Shown piece by piece: positions 7,277-15,318 of a stretch of 21,598 nucleotides of DNA. The position numbers and the translations under genes are program-made. Under the pieces are notes generated by a model. It saw only the letters and a list, made by a program, of their open reading frames with translations. It was not told the DNA's origin and made no database searches. The DNA lies in NCBI GenBank assembly GCA_943373175.1, contig CALSBM010000055.1, positions 1 to 21,598 on the forward strand, read 5' to 3'. The stretch is from JAIXUI01 sp943373175. Lineage in GTDB: Bacteria; Bacteroidota; Bacteroidia; UBA7662; JAIXUI01. Each line of letters opens with the position of its first letter. The first letter of the stretch is position 1.

Positions 7277-8293
7277 ATGGACTTCAACCCTTCTGGCGTC
7301 GGCCAAAAAAACGGACAGCTTTTCGGAATGCCTTTCTCCATCGAGGAGGCTCAACTCATCGTGATTCCTGTTCCTTGGGATGTAACCGTGTCTTATGGCG
7401 ATGGCACTGCAGAAGCTCCAGAAGCAATTTTGGATGAATCGCCTCAACTCGACTTTTTCGATGAGGATTTTCCTGATGTCTGGAGGAAAGGAATTGCGCT
7501 CGACCCCATCCCGAAAAAGCTCAGAAAAGAAGGGAAAAGCCTAAGAAAACTGGCAAAAAAGTTCATCAAATGGCAGGAAAATGGAAGACCTGAAGAGGAT
7601 GAGGATGAAATGGAGCACTTCCGCAATTTGCTGAACCAGGCTTGCGATCAGGTGCTTCAACATGTAAAGCGTAAATCCTCTACCTACCTGCAACACGGAA
7701 AAACAGTAGCAGTATTAGGCGGGGATCATTCCTCGCCTCTCGGATTGATACACGCACTAGGCGAGTACTATGAAAATTTTGGAATCCTTCAGATTGATGC
7801 GCACATGGATTTGAGGGATGCTTATGAAGAATTGACGTACTCTCATGCTTCCATCATGAAAAATGCTCTTCAGGTTTCTGCCGTGTCTAAATTAGTGCAA
7901 GTTGGAATTCGCGATTGTTGTGATGAAGAAATGGAGCTAGTGAGAAATAGCAATGGAAGAGTAGCGGTTTATTCGAGCCGAAAGTTGGCTAAAGAGGCCG
8001 CCGAAGGCAAGTTATGGAAAGATCAGTGTGACGAAATTATTCAGTCTCTTCCAGATAAGGTCTATTTCAGTTTTGATATTGATGGTTTAGAGCCTCAATA
8101 TTGCCCAGGAACTGGCACTCCGGTGCCGGGAGGTTTGGGCTTTGAGCAAACCATGTACTTGCTTCGTGCGGTTAAGCGTTCCGGTCGAAAAATCATTGGT
8201 TTTGATTTATGCGAAGTTGGAACGTCTTCCTGGGATGCGAATGTTGGCGCAAGGGTTCTTTGGCAAATGTGTTTACTGGTGCTGGCCGAATAA
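7277..8293 (+). CDS. speB: Agmatinase-type ureohydrolase (arginase/agmatinase/formiminoglutamase family)
   Basis: A 338-residue manganese ureohydrolase. Metal ligands are visible: H151 in GGDHSS, D174/H176/D178 in IDAHMD, and D267/D269 in SFDIDGLEP; GTGTPVPGG and FDLCEVG (E313) follow. The N-terminal 60 residues contain PVPWDVTVSYGDGTAEAP (31-48), typical of the agmatinase-like branch. A charged insert (about 80-115, Lys/Arg then Glu/Asp rich) lies before the catalytic core. In context, with arginine decarboxylase at 1911-3293, the likely reaction is agmatine to putrescine plus urea. Formimidoylglutamase (HutG) is an alternative, but no histidine-utilisation genes are near. It lies 69 bp after ychF, with a hairpin filling that gap. 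Confidence 0.78.
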   Translation: MDFNPSGVGQKNGQLFGMPFSIEEAQLIVIPVPWDVTVSYGDGTAEAPEAILDESPQLDFFDEDFPDVWRKGIALDPIPKKLRKEGKSLRKLAKKFIKWQENGRPEEDEDEMEHFRNLLNQACDQVLQHVKRKSSTYLQHGKTVAVLGGDHSSPLGLIHALGEYYENFGILQIDAHMDLRDAYEELTYSHASIMKNALQVSAVSKLVQVGIRDCCDEEMELVRNSNGRVAVYSSRKLAKEAAEGKLWKDQCDEIIQSLPDKVYFSFDIDGLEPQYCPGTGTPVPGGLGFEQTMYLLRAVKRSGRKIIGFDLCEVGTSSWDANVGARVLWQMCLLVLAE

Positions 8294-8315
8294 TTAGTTT
8301 TAGCACGATAATCAT

Positions 8316-8327
8316 GAATAGCTATTC
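8316..8327. repeat. Palindrome GAATAGCTATTC between convergent genes
   Basis: The perfect 12-bp palindrome lies in the 54-bp gap between the converging agmatinase and amt genes and extends outward with partial A/T pairing (8310-8333). It might help terminate transcription, but a loop-less AT-rich palindrome is weak evidence. Nothing else is visible in this gap. Confidence 0.3.
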
Positions 8328-8347
8328 TTTATTAATTCAGTAAACCA

Positions 8348-9655
8348 TCAATGACTTATGGCTTCGAGCCTTTCGCCGTGTTGACTTACATCTAACCCTT
8401 CAAGTTCATCGGCTTCCGATACACGGAGCGGCACAATCATTCCGGTAAGTTTAAACAAAGCCCAAGACCCACCGAAGGTGAAGCTTCCAACTAAAACCAA
8501 GGTCAGTAGGTGATAAACCAAGGTTTGAGTTTTTCCATAAATAAGTCCAACCTCTTTGGCAAACACCGCCGTTAACAGCATCCCCACTATTCCACCTAAG
8601 CCATGGCACGGAAACACATCGAGCGTATCGTCTAAATTGGTGCGGTTGTTTTTGAAATGGACAGCCATATTAGAGCAGATAGCGGCAATAAATCCGATAG
8701 CAACACTTTGTCCTATACTCACAAATCCTGCAGCCGGCGTTATGGCTACCAGCCCCACTACAGCGCCTATGCAGGCTCCCATAGCAGATACCGGCCTTCC
8801 TTTTACTGCATCAAAGAATATCCAAGCCAGCATAGCAGTTGCTGAGGCAGTATTGGTAGTGGCAAATGCCTGAACTGCAAGGGTGTTGGCAGCAAGTGAG
8901 GAGCCGGCGTTGAACCCAAACCAACCGAACCACAACATCCCAGTACCAAGCAATACGAATGGAATATTAGCCGGCTGATGCACCTCCGGCAATACTTTCC
9001 TAGGCCCTAAAACCCACGCACCTGCTATTGCCGCAAATCCGGCTGACATGTGCACCACTGTGCCACCTGCAAAATCTAACACTCCCCATTGCCGTAACAA
9101 CCCATTGGGATGCCAAGTCATGTGTGCTAATGGGCAATAAATGAGTAAGGAGAATAAACAAATGAAAAGCAAATAGGCTGAAAACTTGACTCGTTCAGCA
9201 AAACTTCCGGTAATTAATGCGGGGGTGATAATCGCAAATTTTAATTGGAACAAAGCATATAGCAACAACGGAATCGTTGGCGATAACCCAGGATGTGGCG
9301 ATAATCCTACCCCGTGGAAAAATGGATAGGTTAAAGGATTTCCGATAATTCCTCCCAGACTTTCTCCAAAGGCCAGGCTAAATCCTACTACATACCACAG
9401 TAAACTAATCACTCCAAGGGCAATGAAACTTTGCAACATGGTAGAAACTACGTTTTTCTTCCCAACCATTCCGCCATAGAAAAAAGATAGCCCCGGTGTC
9501 ATCAATAGAACCAAGCCCGACGCGGTAAGCATCCAAGCAACATCAGCAGGGTTTAGCTTTTCCGTAGAGGAAATAGCCCCAAATCCGGTGTCGAAACTTC
9601 CAATTACAGCAAGTATTAGTAAGATTCCAAAACAAGCTAACCAACGTTTTTGCAT
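8348..9655 (-). CDS. amt: Ammonium transporter (Amt family)
   Basis: A 435-residue inner-membrane channel that conducts ammonium/ammonia for nitrogen assimilation. The N-terminal hydrophobic segment (residues 7-26) may be a cleavable signal peptide, as in E. coli AmtB, followed by about eleven membrane helices. Family motifs include MTPGLSFFYGGMVG (52-65), DFAGGTVVHMSAG (194-206, with the structural Asp195 and first channel His H202) and PCHGLGGIVGML (349-360, second channel His H351). A short cytoplasmic tail ends the protein. No glnK/PII gene lies next to it in this window, unlike the common amtB-glnK pairing. It is divergent from the macroglobulin gene and convergent with agmatinase; an ammonium link to the arginine genes is inference only. 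Confidence 0.95.
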   Translation of the reverse strand: MQKRWLACFGILLILAVIGSFDTGFGAISSTEKLNPADVAWMLTASGLVLLMTPGLSFFYGGMVGKKNVVSTMLQSFIALGVISLLWYVVGFSLAFGESLGGIIGNPLTYPFFHGVGLSPHPGLSPTIPLLLYALFQLKFAIITPALITGSFAERVKFSAYLLFICLFSLLIYCPLAHMTWHPNGLLRQWGVLDFAGGTVVHMSAGFAAIAGAWVLGPRKVLPEVHQPANIPFVLLGTGMLWFGWFGFNAGSSLAANTLAVQAFATTNTASATAMLAWIFFDAVKGRPVSAMGACIGAVVGLVAITPAAGFVSIGQSVAIGFIAAICSNMAVHFKNNRTNLDDTLDVFPCHGLGGIVGMLLTAVFAKEVGLIYGKTQTLVYHLLTLVLVGSFTFGGSWALFKLTGMIVPLRVSEADELEGLDVSQHGERLEAISH

Positions 9656-9659
9656 ATCA

Positions 9660-9676
9660 ATTGCGAATAGCGCAAT
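9660..9676 (-). promoter_or_regulatory. Leader hairpin immediately before amt
   Basis: The inverted repeat ATTGCG (9660-9665) / CGCAAT (9671-9676) has a 5-nt loop. It ends 4 nt before the amt ATG (9653-9655), where it could cover the ribosome landing site in the transcript or serve as an operator in DNA. The arms are only 6 bp. Confidence 0.4.
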
Positions 9677-9701
9677 ATTAATATATAAATAGTTCGAAAT
9701 T

Positions 9702-9709
9702 CAAACATT
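9702..9709 (-). promoter_or_regulatory. Possible -7 element for amt
   Basis: The minus strand reads AATGTTTG, seven of eight positions of TAnnTTTG counting the two free ones. It would give a leader of about 40 nt containing the 9660-9676 hairpin. The match is imperfect and no clear -33 element is seen. Confidence 0.25.
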
Positions 9710-9798
9710 ATGAATTCAATTGATTCGATACACTAAAATGTGTTGAAATATCTAAGAGATTTTTGTCTAATTATTAGTCTTTTGTTTAACTTATCAAC

Positions 9799-12700
9799 AT
9801 GAAAAAATCTCGCCTCCTAATCTCCCTGGTGGTTCTGACGCTGTTGGTTAGTTTTTGGATGTATAGTAGAAGCAGAAACTCACACAGTGTGTTTGAAGCT
9901 ATCGATACGGGCTTCAGCCAGTATGTTTCGGCTTACAGTGGTGGAATGCAAAGTGCCTTTGAGCCGGTATTGTGCGTCTTTACTTTAGATATTCCGGATA
10001 ACGTTCGAAGCCAGCTTCCAGAAGATGAGTTCTTCTCTATTTCTCCATCTGCCGAGGGAAAACTTACTTGGGTAGATTCTCACACACTTTCTTTTCAACC
10101 GGATAAACCGCTAAAAAGAGGGCAGGTTTATAAGGTAGAAGTTGCGCTTAATAAACTCATGGGAGTGGCGGAGACCAAGTTCAACGAGTTTCAATATCAG
10201 TTTAAAGTGATGCCTCAAGAAATTGAGCTAATCTCCATGGGTTTAAAACCCGACGACAACAAACCGGGAAGCTGGATGTGGGAAGGGAAGGTGCTCCTTG
10301 CTGATAAAGCAGATAAGTCTCAATTAGAAAAAGCTTTTATAGCGAAATTGGAGGAAGCATCCTGCCAGGTAGAATGGGAACACACTGCCTCCGGACTTGA
10401 ACATGTATTTCGCATTACCGGGCTTAAAAAGAGCACTTCTGAGCAAAACTTATCCGCAAAATTAATGGGAGAGGAATTGGGGGCAGAAAAAGTAGTAACC
10501 CTCGAAACGGTACTCAATAGGGAAGGAGACTTCAAGTTAAGGGAGCTTAGAACGGTTCAATTTCCAGAGCCATATTTAGTAGCTTCCTTTTCAGAAATGC
10601 TGGATCCGGCTCAAATGATAGAATCAGTTTGCCGGATTGCACAGGAGAATCAAGCGAAATCCTGGATCCAGGGAAATGAAGTTTTAATTTATCCTTCAAA
10701 CAAAATAAGCGAAGGAAACCTGCTAATCGATGCTGGCTTACGCAGTGTAAACGGCCAATTACTTAACCTTCCTATAACCCAGGGTTTTAGCTTTCAAGAT
10801 CGCCAGCCGGATTTACAATTGTTAGGCGATGGCGTGATTTTACCTTCTTCTGAAGGGCTTTTGTTGCCATTTAAGGCCATTAACCTCAAGTCTGTTCAAG
10901 CACAAGTTTATAGCATTTCGGATCGCCACATGGGGCAGTTTCTTCAATCCAATCGCCTCAATGGATTTCAGGATCTCAACAGGGTTGGAAAGCCTCTGTT
11001 GATCAGAAGGTTGAATCTCCAGAATGCCGGACATGCCAATCTAAATAAATGGCAAACCTATTCCATCGATCTTTCTCCATGGTTCAAGGCCGAACCGGGC
11101 GCCTTGTATCGGGTCGTACTCAACTTTGCCAGCCAAGACGTAGCGTGCCAGTGTCCACCGACAGCTTCATCAGGAGGGATTATGTCGCGTCTGATTCAGT
11201 TAATTAATCCCGCCGATGTGCCAGGATTTAATGATGGTGGTTACTACGACGAATACCTCTCCGACTATAGTGAAGGCTACGATTGGTCGAAACGCGATGA
11301 TCCCTGCAATCCTGCTTTTTACGATGGCAATCGCAATCATCAGGCGCGCAATCTTTTAGTGTCGGATATAGGATTGATGGCGAAAAAGGAGAGTTCCGGT
11401 CAGTGGATGTTAATGGCCACTCAGCTAAAAACAGCTTCTCCCATGAGTGGTGTAAAGCTGAGCTTACGTTCCTACCAGGATGAGGTAATCGCCGAAGGGG
11501 TTACCGATGCCGAGGGAAGGTGTTGGATAAAAACTAAACGCCAGCCCTATTACCTACGAGCCGAACACCGCCAGCAAAGGGCTTTTCTTCGAGTTGATGC
11601 TTCCAGTGTACAAAACATAGCCCGCTTCGACGTTGACGGAACAGGAATCATCAACGGACAAAAGGGTTTTTTATACACAGAGCGAGGTGTTTGGCGTCCA
11701 GGCGATAGCATCTACACCGGCTTTATGTTAGAGGATAGCCGAAATCCGTTGCCGGCTGGTTTCCCTGTAGTGTTTGAATTGTTGAACCCACAAGATCAAG
11801 TGATGAAGCGGGAAGTGATTGCTTGGAATAAAAAGCCTTTGCTCACTTTCCGAACTTCAACGGAAGAGGATGCACCAACGGGTAACTGGACTATTAAAGC
11901 AAAAGTTGGCCCCAATGAGTTTTACAAGAGAATAAGGGTTGAAGCTATAAAACCAAACCGATTGCGTATCGACTGGCCCGGTGCCCCAGAATTGGTTGTT
12001 GCTGCTAACAAAGGGGCCGGGTTAAAACTGCAATCGTTTTGGCTGCATGGAGCTCCCGCTTCTGGGTTGAAAGCGGTTGTAGAAGGCAATCTCACTCCAT
12101 TGCCGGTTAGCTTTAATGGGTTTCCCGGATTTGAGTTTAACCAATCTGGTAGGTATGGAAGCATAGCTTCTTCAACGTTGTTCTCAGGAAACCTTGATGG
12201 AATGGGTTCTTCTGCGGTAAAACTCCCCGATGTCAATAAATCAATGGCTCCCGGCATGATGCGATTAGATTTAAAAACCAGGGTTTTTGAACCTGGCGGA
12301 GATGCCAGCATCGACGTGTTGAGCCTAAACTATAGCCCTTATCCGGGGTATGTAGGATTAAAAGTTCCGGCTCAAGAAAGTAGCTTTTGGTTAAATGCCG
12401 GTCAGCGCCAAAAACTTAACCTGCTCTTTATCAATCCGTTTGGAAAACCAATTGCCGGAAGGAAAACAGTGACCTTAAGCTTGAAAAAACAGGAATGGAG
12501 ATGGTGGTGGCAGGAGGAAGACGAAGAATTACCTTCTTTCGAAAACGGACAAACGTTGGTTGACGGGCAGGTTTGGGAAGTCGAGTTGATTAACGGGCGC
12601 CTTTCAACGGAGTTTAGCTTCCCTGAAAAGAAATGGGGCCGCTATCTCCTGGAAGTGAAAGATCTGGAGGGAGGGCACGCCGCTTCTACTTACCTGTATG

Positions 12701-15318
12701 CCGATGATGGAAGTGGTGGTCCCGCGGGGGAGGATATGGAAGGCGCCAGCTTACTTTCTTTTAATATCGAAAAACGGGCTTATCAAACGGGGGAAGAGGT
12801 GAAAATTAGTATCCCTGCTCACCAAGGTCGGGTGTTTGTGAGTCTCGAAAATGGCAGCAGGATGGTCTCTAGCTTTTGGAAAGAAGTTAACGCCGATAAC
12901 CGCACCATTACGTTTAAAGCAACCCCGGAAATGTCGCCGATGGTCTATGCGCACATTACCTTGTTGCAACCGCATCAGGAACGCCAATCTGGATTGCCAA
13001 TTCGGTTGTTCGGCATCAAACCTATTACAATTGTAGATCCTGAAACGAAGTTAGAGCCTCAATTAAAACTACCTGATGTTCTTAAGCCCGCATCAACGTA
13101 CAACCTTTCCGTTAGTGAAGCATCAGGAAAGCCCATGTCTTACACCATTGCTGTGGTTGACGAAGGATTACTCGGGCTTACCAGATTTAAAACTCCAGAT
13201 CCTTGGATGGCTTTTCATGAAAAGGAAGCACTTGGGGTGCAAACCTGGGACTTGTATGACTTGGTTTCGGGAGGATATGCTGGTCAAACAGGCGTATTGA
13301 TTGGAACAGGTGGTGATGGAACGCTGCTTTCACCTGAAAGTCAGAAAACTAACCGGTTTGCGCCGGTAGTTCAATTCTTAGGGCCTTTTGAACTTGGTTC
13401 CGGTAAAGCAGCCCAGCATAAATTAACTATGCCGAATTACATTGGTGCGGTAAGGCTCATGGTTGTGGCAACTTCAGGTTCTGCACAAGGTTCAGTAGAA
13501 AAGTCGGTTCCGGTACGTCAGGAATTGATGCTTATGGCCACAATGCCGAGATTTATCCGACCAGGCGATCAGGCAAAGCTTGGCGTAACGCTCTTCACCA
13601 GCAAAAAAGTAACAGCACCTATTCAGGTAAAAGCACTCATTCAAGGTGCAGCAGCTATTTCCGGAATAGCAGAACAACAAATCAAGCCCGATGGCCGCTC
13701 AGAGTATCAGGTTTTCTTCCCGCTTAAAGCCCTCCCCAAAGATGGATTGGCAAAAGTGAAGTTTGAAGCTTCTTCCGGTAATTATAAGGCTACTTTCTTT
13801 GATGATTTGAAAGTGATGAGAGAAGGTAATCCTGTTAGGCAGTTAATAGCTACTACCATGGCGCCTAACCAAAGCTTTTCGGCTTCTCCTGCTTGGAAAG
13901 ATGCTGTACAATTGAACGCTTCGTTTTCTCTGGCCGGCAGTCCTACATTCCCTCTTCTGAGTTTAGTGAGAGAAATGGAACAATATCCGCACAGTTGTGC
14001 AGAGCAAATCAGCTCGGTGGCTATGGCAAGGTTAGCTTTGATTAACTCCGGTTATGTAACCGATTCTAAGGAAAAGGAAAAACTTATTCAGGAAGTAAAA
14101 AACTACCTGATTAGGCTATCAAGGTATCAGATTTCCGATGGTCAATTTGCTTTATGGCCTAAATTAGAACAAGCCGATCCTTGGGTGAGTGTACTGGTAG
14201 GTCATACCATGATTTTGGCTAAACAACAAGGATTCAATCCGGTAAATACGGTGTTTTCTGATTGGTTAGAAAAGACAAAGCTTATGGCTGAATCGTTCCC
14301 TTCGGGTAAGATGCCGGCTTACGTCCTCAACACCCAAGCGTATAGGTTAATGGTGCTATCATTGTCAGGGAATACAGTACTTCCTGCCATGAACAGACTA
14401 AGAGAAAACGCTGATTTACCCAATTTGGGACGCCAGCTTCTCGGAATGGCGTATGCTGTTTCAGGCAGAATTCCGCAAGCAAAAAAGCTTATGCTGAATG
14501 CTAAATCAGACCTTCCTTACTATGTCGAACAAGGCGGAACTTACGGTTCGGATTTACGGGACGAAGCCTTTATGTTGATGGGACTGCAATACAGCGGAGC
14601 ACAAAGTGGACGTGATGTACTGTTTCGACAACTGGCAGCGAATCTAACTTCAGACAGATGGAGTTCTACTCACGCTCTTGCACTTTCACTTTGGGTATTA
14701 GTTAAAGAAATGCAGCTAAAAGGAAAACCTTCTGCACTTCAATATACTTGGACTTTTGCCGGTAAAGAAAACAAGGTAGCAACTGCCGCCACCATATCCA
14801 CTAAGGAAGTTAATAGCTTGAAGCCTTCAGATAAAATATTGGTTCGCAATAATGGCAATGTGCCATTGTACCTGCAAACGGTGTTCAAAGGGGTTCGTTA
14901 TAGTCCACAGAATGCAGCAAGTTCAAGATTATCTGTTCAATTGACGCTCAAAAACAAGGATGGAATAGTGATTACTGCATCCGATTTCAAAAAAGGAATG
15001 GATGTATGGGCAGATTATACCGTTTCGGCACCAGGTTGTGCGGTTGATCTGAGAGGAGTAGCACTCAAAATACCCTTTGCGGCTGGAATGGAAATGCTCG
15101 ATGAACCCACCGGAGATATTGATTGGTCTGACCGCCGAGACGACAGGCTTTTCCTTTACCTCGATATTCCCAAAGGAAAATCCGTCGTAGTTAAAACCAG
15201 GTTTCAGTTAACTTACGCCGGTCAGTATTTCTGGCCGGGTGCAAGTCTTGAATCGTTGTATGATAATGCCTTTTGGGCAAGGCTCTCCGATAAGTTCATT
15301 CCAATTGCTGAAAAGTAA
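9799..15318 (+). CDS. Bacterial alpha-2-macroglobulin family protein with intact thioester
   Basis: An 1839-residue envelope protein of the alpha-2-macroglobulin family, thought to trap proteases in the periplasm. It starts with a positively charged end and one hydrophobic helix (about 5-21) without a lipobox, so it is probably membrane-anchored by an uncleaved signal rather than a lipoprotein. MG-type domains follow. A Tyr/Asp-rich segment with cysteines C450, C452 and C503 precedes DIGLMAKKE. GFLYTERGVWRPGDS near residue 620 marks the MG2/MG3 (A2M_N) region, VVDEGLLGLT near 1120 the domain before the A2M core, and LGPFELGSG near 1194 the core itself. The thioester motif CAEQ is at 1400-1403 in QYPHSCAEQ, followed by the helical thioester domain and a receptor-like C-terminal domain. 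The downstream PBP1C gene overlaps its end, the known yfhM-pbpC pairing. Confidence 0.95.
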   Translation: MKKSRLLISLVVLTLLVSFWMYSRSRNSHSVFEAIDTGFSQYVSAYSGGMQSAFEPVLCVFTLDIPDNVRSQLPEDEFFSISPSAEGKLTWVDSHTLSFQPDKPLKRGQVYKVEVALNKLMGVAETKFNEFQYQFKVMPQEIELISMGLKPDDNKPGSWMWEGKVLLADKADKSQLEKAFIAKLEEASCQVEWEHTASGLEHVFRITGLKKSTSEQNLSAKLMGEELGAEKVVTLETVLNREGDFKLRELRTVQFPEPYLVASFSEMLDPAQMIESVCRIAQENQAKSWIQGNEVLIYPSNKISEGNLLIDAGLRSVNGQLLNLPITQGFSFQDRQPDLQLLGDGVILPSSEGLLLPFKAINLKSVQAQVYSISDRHMGQFLQSNRLNGFQDLNRVGKPLLIRRLNLQNAGHANLNKWQTYSIDLSPWFKAEPGALYRVVLNFASQDVACQCPPTASSGGIMSRLIQLINPADVPGFNDGGYYDEYLSDYSEGYDWSKRDDPCNPAFYDGNRNHQARNLLVSDIGLMAKKESSGQWMLMATQLKTASPMSGVKLSLRSYQDEVIAEGVTDAEGRCWIKTKRQPYYLRAEHRQQRAFLRVDASSVQNIARFDVDGTGIINGQKGFLYTERGVWRPGDSIYTGFMLEDSRNPLPAGFPVVFELLNPQDQVMKREVIAWNKKPLLTFRTSTEEDAPTGNWTIKAKVGPNEFYKRIRVEAIKPNRLRIDWPGAPELVVAANKGAGLKLQSFWLHGAPASGLKAVVEGNLTPLPVSFNGFPGFEFNQSGRYGSIASSTLFSGNLDGMGSSAVKLPDVNKSMAPGMMRLDLKTRVFEPGGDASIDVLSLNYSPYPGYVGLKVPAQESSFWLNAGQRQKLNLLFINPFGKPIAGRKTVTLSLKKQEWRWWWQEEDEELPSFENGQTLVDGQVWEVELINGRLSTEFSFPEKKWGRYLLEVKDLEGGHAASTYLYADDGSGGPAGEDMEGASLLSFNIEKRAYQTGEEVKISIPAHQGRVFVSLENGSRMVSSFWKEVNADNRTITFKATPEMSPMVYAHITLLQPHQERQSGLPIRLFGIKPITIVDPETKLEPQLKLPDVLKPASTYNLSVSEASGKPMSYTIAVVDEGLLGLTRFKTPDPWMAFHEKEALGVQTWDLYDLVSGGYAGQTGVLIGTGGDGTLLSPESQKTNRFAPVVQFLGPFELGSGKAAQHKLTMPNYIGAVRLMVVATSGSAQGSVEKSVPVRQELMLMATMPRFIRPGDQAKLGVTLFTSKKVTAPIQVKALIQGAAAISGIAEQQIKPDGRSEYQVFFPLKALPKDGLAKVKFEASSGNYKATFFDDLKVMREGNPVRQLIATTMAPNQSFSASPAWKDAVQLNASFSLAGSPTFPLLSLVREMEQYPHSCAEQISSVAMARLALINSGYVTDSKEKEKLIQEVKNYLIRLSRYQISDGQFALWPKLEQADPWVSVLVGHTMILAKQQGFNPVNTVFSDWLEKTKLMAESFPSGKMPAYVLNTQAYRLMVLSLSGNTVLPAMNRLRENADLPNLGRQLLGMAYAVSGRIPQAKKLMLNAKSDLPYYVEQGGTYGSDLRDEAFMLMGLQYSGAQSGRDVLFRQLAANLTSDRWSSTHALALSLWVLVKEMQLKGKPSALQYTWTFAGKENKVATAATISTKEVNSLKPSDKILVRNNGNVPLYLQTVFKGVRYSPQNAASSRLSVQLTLKNKDGIVITASDFKKGMDVWADYTVSAPGCAVDLRGVALKIPFAAGMEMLDEPTGDIDWSDRRDDRLFLYLDIPKGKSVVVKTRFQLTYAGQYFWPGASLESLYDNAFWARLSDKFIPIAEK

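Noticed and set aside
6896..7447. 183-codon minus-strand open frame across the ychF/agmatinase junction
   Set aside because: It overlaps two well-supported genes on the other strand and has no recognisable domain or promoter; it is a shadow frame.
7277..8293. Second ureohydrolase as part of histidine degradation (HutG)
   Set aside because: No hut genes are visible, while arginine decarboxylase is close by, so agmatinase fits better. The alternative is kept in the gene entry.
8316..8327. GAATAGCTATTC as a bidirectional terminator
   Set aside because: It has no loop, low GC and only a short interrupted T-run, so I kept it as a simple palindrome.
9799..9870. Macroglobulin as a lipoprotein
   Set aside because: No Cys follows the hydrophobic segment in a lipobox context; the helix is followed by WMYSRSRNS.
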